A stretch of 64,000 nt of DNA, from positions 1 to 64,000 of the forward strand of contig CAWDKL010000062.1 in NCBI GenBank assembly GCA_963802745.1, read 5' to 3'. The position numbers were made by a program, and so were the translations under genes. Numbering within the stretch: position 1 is the first letter of the stretch; the number at the start of each line of letters is the position of its first letter. The notes under the pieces are model-generated. The model ran no database searches, was not told the origin of the DNA, and saw only the letters and a program-made list of their open reading frames with translations. The stretch comes from JAJPKK01 sp963802745. Its GTDB lineage: Bacteria > Pseudomonadota > Alphaproteobacteria > Rhizobiales > Xanthobacteraceae. This document shows positions 9,459 to 17,445 of the stretch, in pieces.

Positions 9459-9622
9459 TGAACCGGTGGCGTCGGTGCCGAGCCGGGGGATGACCTGCGC
9501 CCGGCGGCATGCCCTCCATTCTGCATTCCGGACCAATTCAAGTGGGCTTACGCAAACCCCTAATTGCTGTATGATTTCGGCCAATCATGATCCGCCAAAA
9601 CACCATGAGAGGAGGAGCAGCC

Positions 9623-10465
9623 ATGAACTCGTCCACCGTGAGGGCCGCGCTTTGCGCCGGCACCGTTCTGGCCGCGCTGATCGGCACGGCCGCGACCACG
9701 CCGTCGCAGGCCCAGCAAAAAGCCGCGGTGCCGGATTTCTCCACCAACCAGGTCGGCTGGGTCGGAACGGGAGCGGGCGGCAATTTCAGCCCCGTTCCGG
9801 GTCTGCCGCCGCCGGTCGCCAGCGACCCGGCGCATCCTTATGTGCCCAACGGGCAGGGCCGCCAGCCGACCTACCGGATCGCCGATCTGACCAATCCGAA
9901 CTTGAAGCCGTGGGTCAAGGCGCGGATGCAAAAGGACAACGACGAGGTGCTGGCCGGCAAGATCGCGTTCACGGCGCGGTCGAGTTGCGCGCATGCGGGC
10001 GTGCCGGCCTTCATGGGCTATGGCGGCCCGACCCCGCTCTATTTCGTCCAAACCCCGAAGGAGGTGCTGCTGATCTTCTCGGGCGACCATCAGGTCCGCC
10101 GGGTCTATCTCGACGTGCCGCATTCGGAAAACCCGAAGCCATCGTGGTACGGCGAATCGGTCGGCCACTATGAGGGCGACACGCTGGTCATCGACACCAT
10201 CGCGCAAAACGACAAGACCTTCGTGGACAATTTCCGCACCCCGCACACCGACAGGCTGCATGTGGTCGAGCGCTGGAAGCTCGCCGACAACGGCCAAGCC
10301 CTGGAGGTGAGTTTCACGGTCAACGATCCGGACGCCTTCAATGCGCCATGGGGCGGGATGCGCCGCTACCGCCGGGTCCAGCAAGCGATGGCGGAAGACG
10401 TGTGCGCCGAGAACAACTATTTCTTCGACTACCACATCCCAACGGCGGCCAAACCGGATTTTTGA
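9623..10465 (+). CDS. Conserved secreted protein of unknown function
   Basis: A 280-residue exported protein. Residues 1-30 form a typical Sec signal peptide (MNSSTVRAALCAG, hydrophobic core, cleavage near SQAQQ). The mature part has a Pro-rich N-terminal region and a conserved-looking segment containing PSWYGESVGHYEGDTLVID, DKTFVDNFRTPHTDRLHVVE and NDPDAFNAPWGGMRRYRR. I remember similar sequences from Bradyrhizobium-type genomes annotated only as hypothetical, but know no function. ATG 9623 is preferred to upstream in-frame ATGs because GAGGAGGAGC precedes it directly and the signal peptide begins here. Start of a region rich in exported and cytochrome-linked proteins. Confidence 0.8.
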   Translation: MNSSTVRAALCAGTVLAALIGTAATTPSQAQQKAAVPDFSTNQVGWVGTGAGGNFSPVPGLPPPVASDPAHPYVPNGQGRQPTYRIADLTNPNLKPWVKARMQKDNDEVLAGKIAFTARSSCAHAGVPAFMGYGGPTPLYFVQTPKEVLLIFSGDHQVRRVYLDVPHSENPKPSWYGESVGHYEGDTLVIDTIAQNDKTFVDNFRTPHTDRLHVVERWKLADNGQALEVSFTVNDPDAFNAPWGGMRRYRRVQQAMAEDVCAENNYFFDYHIPTAAKPDF

Positions 10466-10609
10466 GCGGTTCGGGCCTGAGCGTCGGGCGGCGGCCGTTG
10501 AATTCCGGCAAACGCGGCCTCCCCTATGATGCACGTCGTCAACCCGCTCGACTGGGCGATCCCGTGTATACCGCCTGGGGTTGCAATTTGCCTCGGTGGT
10601 GTTCCGGCT

Positions 10610-10987
10610 TCACCAACCGGTTCGCTGCAAGTCGGGGACGGCGTCGAAATGAGCGTCCCGGCTGAGAATGGGCAACCGGTGCTGCATGGCAAGGGCCGCA
10701 ATCCACGCATCGTTTGCAGGGATCGGGCGGCCCAACCGTTTCAAAGTTGCGCGGAGTGCTGCATAGGGTAACGTCGTTTCCGGCGTAATCGCCAGAAGAT
10801 CGAAGTCGCGGAGATTTGCCTTAAGCCATTCCTCATAGGTCTCGCGATAGCGCGAACCCAAGATACCATATCGAAATTCGCCCAGCACGATCACCGGAAT
10901 CGCGGCCCGCTGTTGCAGGCTCAGGATCGCGCCGACCTCGGGTTCACCATCCACAAATGCCGAGAGGGCGTTGGTGTCGATGATCAC
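10610..10987 (-). CDS. vapC: PIN-domain toxin (VapC family)
   Basis: A 125-residue PIN-domain ribonuclease, the toxin of a VapBC type II module. The metal-binding acidic residues expected of PIN nucleases are present: MIIDTNALSAF at the N-terminus, the Glu of VLGEFRYG at about 40, NDAWIAALA in the helix near 90, and a terminal SRDAHFD. Length is normal. The start codon overlaps the antitoxin stop by 4 bp, which couples their translation with the antitoxin made first. Expression is probably autoregulated by the VapBC complex. It appears intact. Confidence 0.92.
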   Translation of the reverse strand: MIIDTNALSAFVDGEPEVGAILSLQQRAAIPVIVLGEFRYGILGSRYRETYEEWLKANLRDFDLLAITPETTLPYAALRATLKRLGRPIPANDAWIAALAMQHRLPILSRDAHFDAVPDLQRTGW

Positions 10988-11238
10988 ATCCGGTCCTCGG
11001 GCTCAACGATATCGAACTCCTGATCGATGACGGCCTGCACCCGCGCGGTTTCCTCACGCAAATGCTTCAGCTTGCCGAAACCTTGCATCCACGCCGGCGC
11101 GCCGGCGCGCCCATGGCCCGCCGATAGCTTGTCGCGCACGGCCTCGGTCATGAATTCCTTGAGGGTCTGACCGCGCTCGGCCGCCGTCGCCTTGGCAGTT
11201 CGAAACAGCTGATCGGGAAGTTCAAGTGTCGTCTTCAT
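10984..11238 (-). CDS. vapB: VapB-type antitoxin
   Basis: An 84-residue antitoxin. The N-terminus MKTTLELPDQLFRTAKATAA is the ribbon-helix-helix type sequence used for DNA binding, and TLKEFMTEAVRDKL is the dimerisation helix. The C-terminal part (KHLREETARVQAVIDQEFD) should wrap the toxin. Start ATG 11238 was chosen because family members begin MKTT; ATG 11247 is possible. It overlaps the downstream vapC by 4 bp. A much longer open frame continues upstream but lies antisense to the thiamine-enzyme gene. Confidence 0.9.
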   Translation of the reverse strand: MKTTLELPDQLFRTAKATAAERGQTLKEFMTEAVRDKLSAGHGRAGAPAWMQGFGKLKHLREETARVQAVIDQEFDIVEPEDRM

Positions 11239-11532
11239 GGGCCCCATATTTACATATTTACGGGTGCCGTCAAGTCTGTTGCAGCGCCTCAGCGCGGCCG
11301 AAGGATGTGACCACTCCACCGTCGGGTCTCTCGCGACCTGGAATCGCAGCGTGCGGCTGATCAGCGGCGCGGGTTTCCGTGGTAGAGCCGCGGATTCAAG
11401 GAGTCTGCGCATCGACCGCCGGGTGATCCGCCGCAGTCTTGACCCCGCTTCGCCCTCAGCGGAGTATCGGCCGAAATCAATCCAGCCGCCGGCATCCAAA
11501 GCCCGCCAGCTTCCCATATCGAAGGACACCCC
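11239..11532. other. Divergent intergenic region, vapB / thiamine enzyme
   Basis: 294 bp with no recognisable gene. It must contain the leftward vapBC promoter/operator and the rightward promoter for the Tat-exported enzyme. An AT-rich ATATTTACATATTTAC segment just upstream of vapB (about 11246-11261) contains a short direct repeat (ATTTAC) and is a plausible promoter/operator. GAAGGACA precedes the ATG at 11533. Confidence 0.45.
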
Positions 11533-13486
11533 ATGTCGAAGCGCCGTCAACTGCCCGATCCGGACCGCCGTAAATTTCTCCAAGGCGCCACGCTCGCCGG
11601 CGCGGCCGCGGTCACGCCGGTGGCGGCCGCCGCGCAAGGCATTGCGCCCGCCGCGGTTCCGCCGGCGGGCGTCAAAGCCGGCGTGCCGGGGCCGATCCAG
11701 GTTGCACGGGAAACTTCGCCCCCCGACCGGGATCCGGTCACCCAGACCTCGAGCGGCGGCGACTTCATGGTCGATGTGCTGCGCACGCTCGACATCGACT
11801 ATCTGGCGATGAATTGCGCCTCGAGCTTCCGCGGCCTGCACGAAGCCGTCATCAACTATGCGGGCAACCAGCGCCCGGAGATCCTCACCTGCCCGCATGA
11901 GGAAATCGCGGTCGCGATGGGCCACGGCTATGCCAAAATCGAGGGCAAGCCGCTCGCGATGATCTGCCACGGCGTGGTCGGCCTGCAGCACGCCGCCATG
12001 GCGATGTACAACGCCTGGTGCGACCGGGTGCCCGTGTATGTCATGGGCGGCAACATTCTTGAGGCCAACAAGCGCGGCAGTTCGATCGCCGAATGGGTGC
12101 ATTCCGCCGTGGATATCGCCGCGGGCGTGCGCGATTATACCAAGTGGGACGACCAGCCGGCCTCGCTGCAGCATTTCGCCGAAATCGGCGGTGCGCGCCT
12201 ACAAGATTGCCACCACCCCGCCGATGGGCCCGGTGCTCATATCGCTCGACGCGGAATTGCAGGAAAATCCGATTCCGGAGGGCGACAAGCTGCACATTCC
12301 GAAATTGTCGAAAGTGATTCCGCCACAGGCGGATGACGGCGCGCTGGCGGAAGTCGCAAAACTGCTGGTCGATGCGCAAGCGCCGCTCATTGTGGTCGAT
12401 CGCATGGCGCGCACGCCGGCCGGTCTCGGGCGGCTCGTCGAACTCGCCGAACTGCTGCAATGCCCGGTGCTCGATCGCTTGGGCCGCATGAATTTTCCCT
12501 CCCGCCACCCGCTTAACCACAGCTTCCGCCGCAACGTGGTGGTGGGCCAGGCCGATGTGATCCTGGCGATCGAGATCAACGATCATTGGGCCGCGCTCAA
12601 TGCGTTCCACGACCGTATCGTGCGCACCTCGCAGCCGCTCTATAAGCCGACCACGAAGATCATCACGCTCGGCCTGCGCGACATGTATCTGAAGGCCAAT
12701 TTCCAGGATTTCGGCCGCTTCGACGACATCGATCTTGCGGTTGCGGGCGACGGCGAGGCCTCGCTGCCGGCGCTTACCGAAGCCGTGCGCCGGCGCATCG
12801 ACGCCGGCCGCAAATCCGCTTTCGAGGCGCGCGGCAAGCGCTATGCGGCGGCGCGGCTCGCCATGCTGGAGCAGGCCAAATCCGATGCCACGGTCGGCTG
12901 GGATGCGAGCCCGATCACCACCGGGCGGCTGTGTGCCGAGGTTTACGCGCAGATCAAGGACGACGACTGGTCGCTGGTCGGCAACACCATCGGCAATGCC
13001 TGGCCGCACCGCCTATGGAAATTCGACAAGCCGCATCAGTGGATCGGCCTCTCGGGCGGCGCCGGTGTCGGCTATAATGCCCCGGCTTCGCTCGGCGCCG
13101 CGCTCGCCAATAAGCGCCATGGCCGTCTGACGGTCACGTTCAACGGCGACGGCGACCTGATGTTCGTGCCGAGCACGCTGTGGACGGCGGCCCATCACCG
13201 CATCCCGCTGCTCTACATCGTGCACAACAACCGCGCCTACCACCAGGAATACATGTACCTGCAGGCGATGGCGAACCGGCACGGCCGCGGCATCCGCAAC
13301 ACCCATATCGGCACCACGATCACCGATCCGAACGTCGATTACGCCACCGTGGCCCGCGGCTTCGGGGTCTATGGCGAAGGCCCGATCACGGACCCGAACG
13401 AGCTTGCGCCGGCGCTCAAGCGGGCGCTCGCCGCGGTCGCGGCGCGGCGAACCGGCGCTGATCGACGTGGTCACGGATCCGCGGTG
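11533..13486 (+). pseudogene. Tat-exported thiamine-diphosphate enzyme (acetolactate synthase-like), two frameshifts
   Basis: Thiamine-diphosphate-dependent enzyme of the acetolactate synthase/pyruvate oxidase superfamily, which decarboxylates 2-oxo acids. The N-terminus carries a twin-arginine signal (DRRKFLQG, then an Ala-rich core). The catalytic Glu region CPHEEIAVAMGHGYAK lies at about residue 118, the central FAD-like domain in the middle, and the cofactor motif GDGDLMF...HNNR near 13145-13230. An extra A in 12182-12184 breaks the frame after LQHFAE, and the reading resumes with AVRAYKIATTPPMGP. A second shift near 13441 precedes RGEPALIDVVTDPR and the natural stop at 13484-13486. The ribosome-binding site is GAAGGACA. 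The two indels look more like sequence errors than decay because the rest is intact. A c-type cytochrome follows after 300 bp of repeat. Confidence 0.85.
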
Positions 13487-13521
13487 AGAGTGGCCTGCGA
13501 AAGGGCAGGGGACGCGCTTCT

Positions 13522-13698
13522 CCCTCTCCCCATCGTTCTTTACGATGGGGAGAGGGGCGGGGTGAGGGGCAGGGGCGCGCACGGGCCGCTCGGCAGTCAA
13601 GTATGCCTGCAGGCCGTCGCGAGCTCCCGCCCCTCACCCTAACCCTCTCCCCACGGCGCGAAGAGCGCCGCAGGGAGAGGGGACGCACGCATCCCCGA
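13522..13698. repeat. Paired-hairpin repeat (CCCTCTCCCC family)
   Basis: Hairpin 1 at 13522-13556 (CCCTCTCCCCATCG, TTCTTTA loop, CGATGGGGAGAGGG). Hairpin 2 at 13628-13682, starting CCCCTCACCCTAACCCTCTC and closing with GGGAGAGGGGA. They are separated by about 70 bp of non-repeated sequence and end with a GCATCCCCG motif. Same family as 1953-2222, 14634-14793 and 25291-25992. It fills most of the gap between the thiamine enzyme and cytochrome c genes. Confidence 0.8.
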
Positions 13699-13783
13699 CG
13701 CGGTGGGGAGACGGAACGCCTCCCGGGCCCTCTGCTCACAGGCGGGGCAAGGGAGAAGATGCGATAGGCAAAAGGCGGAATCG

Positions 13784-14164
13784 ATGCACAAACATGGTTT
13801 TCGGTTGGGCGCCGCGCTCGCGGCGGCAATGGTCCTCGCAGGCGCCATAAGCAGTATGGCGAAGGCGCAAGACGCGCCTCCCGGCGATGCCGCCGAAGGC
13901 AAGCGGCTCTATCTCGCCGTCGGCTGTTTCCTCTGCCATGGCCGTGCCGGCCAGGGCGGTGCGCTGAACGGCCCGGCACCGATCCTCGCCAAGACCGCCA
14001 TGCCGTTCGACGGGTTCAAGGGCCAGCTCCGCCAGCCCAGCAACGAAATGCCGGCCTACGCCGAAATGGTGATGTCCGACGGCCAGATCGCTGATATCTA
14101 CGCGTTCGTGCAGTCGCTCCCGGGACCACGCTCGACCAAGGAGATGGCGATTTTCAAGGACTGA
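13784..14164 (+). CDS. Small exported c-type cytochrome
   Basis: A 126-residue periplasmic monohaem cytochrome c. A signal peptide covers residues 1-29 (basic start, Ala-rich core, cleavage after SMAKAQ). The haem-binding CFLCH lies at about residue 50 in AVGCFLCHGRAGQGG. The distal axial Met is probably in NEMPAYAEMVMSD, and DIYAFVQSLPGPRS forms the C-terminal helix. ATG 13784 was chosen because the signal peptide begins there and AAAGGCGG precedes it. Lying directly after the Tat-exported thiamine enzyme on the same strand, it is likely that enzyme's electron acceptor; this is inferred from context. Confidence 0.9.
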   Translation: MHKHGFRLGAALAAAMVLAGAISSMAKAQDAPPGDAAEGKRLYLAVGCFLCHGRAGQGGALNGPAPILAKTAMPFDGFKGQLRQPSNEMPAYAEMVMSDGQIADIYAFVQSLPGPRSTKEMAIFKD

Positions 14165-14203
14165 GAATGTTGCCGCGCGGCTACTCGCAGGATCGGCCGC
14201 CCG

Positions 14204-14611
14204 CTACCCGCCGCGCTTCTTCTGCACCCGCGCATCGAAGCGCGCCACGTTAACCACCACGCGCTGGTGCGCGCCGTCGCCGATCGGCTCCTTCTCGTCT
14301 TCGGCGGCAACCCTAAACGACAGGGTGCGGCCGTCGATGGCGATCAGTTCGGCGATGGCGCGCACCCGCATTCCGATGGGTGTCGCGGCGAAATGCCGGA
14401 CGTCGAGATGGATGCCGAGGCTTTGGTGCCCCGCCGGCAACAGGTGCTCGACCGCCGCCAGCGCCGCGGCCTCGATCAGGTTGATCATCACCGGGGTGGC
14501 GAGCACCGGCACCAGCCCGCTGCCGATGCTGGGCGCCGAATGTTCAACCCCGACCAGCAGGTCCACGGACCCGGTCAGTCCGGTCTTGAGCGCGGTAAGG
14601 TCGAGGGTCAT
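14204..14611 (-). CDS. Hotdog thioesterase, FlK-like
   Basis: A 135-residue thioesterase of the fluoroacetyl-CoA thioesterase (FlK)-like hotdog family, which hydrolyses acyl-CoA. The expected triad is present: Thr in ATPVMINLIE, Glu in the same helix (LIEAAALAAVEHLL) and His in DVRHFAATPIG. VGVEHSAPSIGSG at the N-terminus and TLSFRVAAEDEKEPIGDG in the last strands match the fold. ATG 14611 gives the family length; the longer frame runs into the hairpin repeat and is not coding. It is convergent with the cytochrome gene. Its substrate cannot be read from sequence; a general house-cleaning role is as likely as fluoroacetate resistance. Confidence 0.88.
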   Translation of the reverse strand: MTLDLTALKTGLTGSVDLLVGVEHSAPSIGSGLVPVLATPVMINLIEAAALAAVEHLLPAGHQSLGIHLDVRHFAATPIGMRVRAIAELIAIDGRTLSFRVAAEDEKEPIGDGAHQRVVVNVARFDARVQKKRGG

Positions 14612-14633
14612 GGGGTGCTTTGTGGCCTTCTGC

Positions 14634-14793
14634 TCCCTCTCCCCGATTGCGGGGAGAGGGCCGGGGTGAGGGGCAGCCACAGGCGAAGGCCGGGCATCCG
14701 TGCAGACCGAACTCCGGCCGGATATTTCGCGCGCCCGGCCCCTCACCCGGCGCGCTCGCGTGCGCCGACCTCTCCCCGCAAGCGGGGAGAGGT
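14634..14793. repeat. Paired-hairpin repeat (CCCTCTCCCC family)
   Basis: Hairpin 1 at 14634-14660 (CCCTCTCCCC, GATTGC loop, GGGGAGAGGG) and hairpin 2 at 14769-14793 (CCTCTCCCCGC, AA, GCGGGGAGAGG), with GGTGAGGGGC/GCCCCTCACC as inner inverted arms. It has the same overall design as the other copies but a diverged centre. It lies between the starts and ends of two leftward genes and could act as a terminator or RNA stabiliser. Confidence 0.8.
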
Positions 14794-14822
14794 GAGGAAA
14801 GGGCCCATCGCTATCGCGTATT

Positions 14823-16694
14823 TTATCGCGCCTGCGCCTTGGCGGCTGCCATGTCGGCCTCGCTGCGGACATTCAGCACCGCGATCTTGCTCGACCGCGC
14901 ATAGGCGAATACCACGTCAAGCTTGCCGTCACGCTCCAAGAGCGAAGCGATACGCACCTCGGTGCCGCGGGTCGGCAGGTCGAACATGGTCCACTTGGCG
15001 GCGGCCGAGTCGTATTTGGCGATCTGGTCGGTGGTCCATAGCGGCGCCCAGACGTTCTGGTGCTTGTCCGGAATGGCCGCATAGGGCTGGTTGGTGAACG
15101 TGTTCGGCAGCGGGATCAGCGTCGTCTGCATGGTCTTGGCGTCGACGCGTGCCAGCGTGCCGCTCCAGGAATTCGCCACCCACAGCACCCCGTTTTCGCG
15201 GTCGATGCCCATGCGGCGCGGTCCCTGCGACCACGGGAACGGCGTGCCGATGTCGCGCGGTCCATAAGAGTCGTAGAACTTCATGTCGGCCGCGGTCGCC
15301 CGCGCCATCTCGTCCTTGACCGGCGGTAGCTTCAACTCGGTGGTTTCCCCGGTGGCGAGATTGGCCTTGACGATGGTGTCGAACGCCATCTGGGTCCAGT
15401 AGCCGTTGCCGTCCTTGTCGCCGACGATGCCGTAGGTCGAGCCTTGCGCATTGTTCGGTCCCTTCGGATGCACCGACTTGAACTCGGTGAACTTTTCCGT
15501 CACCGGATCGAACCGCAGCGCGCCGTCATTGGTGCCGGCCCAGATGCCGCCCTTGGAATCGTAGTCCAAGGTCACCGGACCGTCGATGTGCGACATGTTA
15601 TCGGGCGGCATGTAGATCGCGACCTTTTCGGTCTTGGGATCGACCTTGGCGAGCCCGCCCTTCGGCATCCAGGCATTGAACCAGATCGTGCCGTCGGCGT
15701 CGCGGATGAGGCCGTGCACATTGGCGGCATTGCCGTTGACCGCATCGATCTTGAACGATTTCAGCGCGCCGGTCTTGGCATCGACACGGCCGACCGACAG
15801 GGTTTTGTTCGGTGCCACGGCGGCGAACCACAGATTGCCGTCGAGGTCGGGCGCCGCGTCATGCGGCATCGAGCCGGCGCGCGACGTGGTGGCGCGGGTC
15901 CAATCGCTGCCGTCATTGGGCGGCGTCGCCGACGGCAGTTGCTGGTCCGGATTGAGCGGGATGTCGTACTCCTTGAACACCGCGCGCGCCGCCTCGCCGG
16001 ACGGGCGCGGCCGGCTGGTGATTTTGAAGGCGCCGCCATTGGGGCCGCGGGTCTTGGCGAGATAGCGGGCCAGTTCGTCGTGGTGGAAATCCAGCACCGG
16101 ATTCTTCGCGTTCGGCCGGTAAACGCCATAGACGTTGATGTTTTTCATCGCCTGGATGATGGCGTGCCAGCCGGCCTCGTCGAAGCGATGCTGGAGGATA
16201 TAGCTCGGCGTGTGGCAGCTGGTGCAGTTGTTGTGCACGATCCGCTTCATGCGCGCATCATCGGCGGTGTCCTCCGGCAGCCCGGCGAGAATGAGGTCGC
16301 CCGGCAGCTGGCGGATCAGCTTCTCGGTATCGGTGATTTTCGCCAGCGCGAAATCCTGTTGCGCTCCGGGCTTGAGTTCGGTCTCGCCCTTGGCGGTCTC
16401 GAAGCCGAGCGCCTGCGCCCACACCCGGTATTTGCCCGCCGGAAGCTTTGGGAAATAATAGCCGCCGGCTTCATCGGTGAACACCGTGGTGGTGATGGTC
16501 GAGCCCACCGCCTTGGCGGAGACGGTCACACCGTCCATTTTCTCGCCGGCCGGTCCCGTGATGGTTCCGGTCAGAATTTGCGATTCGGCCGCCGCCGCGG
16601 TGGCAAAGGCGGTGCCCGCGAGAAGCGCCAGCGCGATACGAGAGGCGGCGCGGCCGGACGGCGGCGAAAGACGGAGCGACGAAGCAAGCGACAT
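14823..16694 (-). CDS. Exported CnaB-like / cytochrome c / beta-propeller fusion
   Basis: A 623-residue periplasmic protein. Residues 1-40 are a signal peptide. About 42-120 form a carboxypeptidase-regulatory/CnaB-type beta-sandwich (TGTITGPAGEKMDGVTVSAK...YYFPKLPAGKYRVWA). A single-haem cytochrome c-like segment with CTSCH lies at about 157-161. The remainder is a propeller of the virginiamycin B lyase/NHL type with repeated DxDGxxWF and GIWAGTNDGALRFD blades (about 260-600). ATG 16694 was chosen because GGAGGACC lies just upstream. A c-type cytochrome gene lies 47 bp upstream on the same strand, so the two are probably co-transcribed. A periplasmic redox or lyase role is suggested; the substrate is unknown. 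Confidence 0.82.
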   Translation of the reverse strand: MSLASSLRLSPPSGRAASRIALALLAGTAFATAAAAESQILTGTITGPAGEKMDGVTVSAKAVGSTITTTVFTDEAGGYYFPKLPAGKYRVWAQALGFETAKGETELKPGAQQDFALAKITDTEKLIRQLPGDLILAGLPEDTADDARMKRIVHNNCTSCHTPSYILQHRFDEAGWHAIIQAMKNINVYGVYRPNAKNPVLDFHHDELARYLAKTRGPNGGAFKITSRPRPSGEAARAVFKEYDIPLNPDQQLPSATPPNDGSDWTRATTSRAGSMPHDAAPDLDGNLWFAAVAPNKTLSVGRVDAKTGALKSFKIDAVNGNAANVHGLIRDADGTIWFNAWMPKGGLAKVDPKTEKVAIYMPPDNMSHIDGPVTLDYDSKGGIWAGTNDGALRFDPVTEKFTEFKSVHPKGPNNAQGSTYGIVGDKDGNGYWTQMAFDTIVKANLATGETTELKLPPVKDEMARATAADMKFYDSYGPRDIGTPFPWSQGPRRMGIDRENGVLWVANSWSGTLARVDAKTMQTTLIPLPNTFTNQPYAAIPDKHQNVWAPLWTTDQIAKYDSAAAKWTMFDLPTRGTEVRIASLLERDGKLDVVFAYARSSKIAVLNVRSEADMAAAKAQAR

Positions 16695-16741
16695 GGGGCG
16701 GTCCTCCAATTCCTGTTGGATCGGTTTCGACGGGGCCGGGT

Positions 16742-17101
16742 TCAGCGCGGTTGGGCAGGCCGGGCCGGGGGCGCCGGCAGAGTCTTCAGGTACGAGACGA
16801 TGGCGTCGATCTGGTCGGGCGCGAAATGATATTTGAAGCCCGGCATGTTCGGCGTGCCGTTGCTGATCACCTCGCGCATCACCGCCTCCTGGCCGCCGAG
16901 CGCCTTCTGCGACAGGTCGGGGCCGTATTTGGCGGGCGAGGTGATCTGCAGCTTGACGTGGCAGACCATGCAGGACTGGTTGAACAGGTCGCGGCCGCGA
17001 ATCTGCTGCGCATTGAGCGTATCCGCCGCCGGAAACGGCTGCGCCGCCGCCCCCTGCATCGCAGCAAGCATCACCCCGATGATCCCGGCACTGAACCGCA
17101 T
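16742..17101 (-). CDS. Exported c-type cytochrome
   Basis: A 119-residue monohaem cytochrome c with a signal peptide (MRFSAGIIGVMLAAM, cleavage near GAAAQ), the haem motif CMVCH at about residue 47 in LFNQSCMVCHVKLQ, and a candidate Met ligand in NGTPNMPGFKYHFAPDQ. The C-terminus is Pro/Ala-rich. ATG 17101 follows an AAGGGAG ribosome-binding site. It is first in a two-gene leftward unit with the propeller fusion and probably exchanges electrons with it. Confidence 0.9.
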   Translation of the reverse strand: MRFSAGIIGVMLAAMQGAAAQPFPAADTLNAQQIRGRDLFNQSCMVCHVKLQITSPAKYGPDLSQKALGGQEAVMREVISNGTPNMPGFKYHFAPDQIDAIVSYLKTLPAPPARPAQPR

Positions 17102-17239
17102 CCGGCAGTCTCCCTTAACGTCGCGGACCGGCGGCGCCACGCGCCGCGCGAAACTTCATCGCCGCAAGCTACCGCAATGCCCCGGCAAAGAAAAGCGATG
17201 CGCGGCGGGAGCCTTGCGCTGAAAATTCGCGGCGCGCGG

Positions 17240-17311
17240 CGTAAGGTGGGCAAAATCGCATTGTACCCGTGGTCTCCACGGCCGTTGCGAGCGGATTTTG
17301 CCCACCCTACG
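17240..17311. repeat. Long inverted repeat with nested hairpin
   Basis: Left arm CGTAAGGTGGGCAAAATCGC (17240-17259) and right arm GCGGATTTTGCCCACCCTACG (17291-17311) pair almost perfectly. The loop holds a second perfect hairpin, CCGTGG-TCT-CCACGG (17267-17281). No coding capacity. It sits in the divergent gap between the cytochrome and NHL genes, so a regulatory or mobile-repeat origin are both possible. Confidence 0.75.
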
Positions 17312-17445
17312 GGCGATTCGACTTGGGCGAAACATGGTCTAAGATGCGGCGCCGGCACCAGAGACGACCAAATAAACGGCAGCATGTTGCATCGCCGGGT
17401 AATCCTCCGGCACGCCGCCGGTGCCGTCAACATGGGAGGACGATC

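Noticed and set aside
15444..16829. Rightward 461-codon frame opposite the cytochrome/propeller fusion
   Set aside because: Antisense shadow; sequence lacks any recognisable domain.
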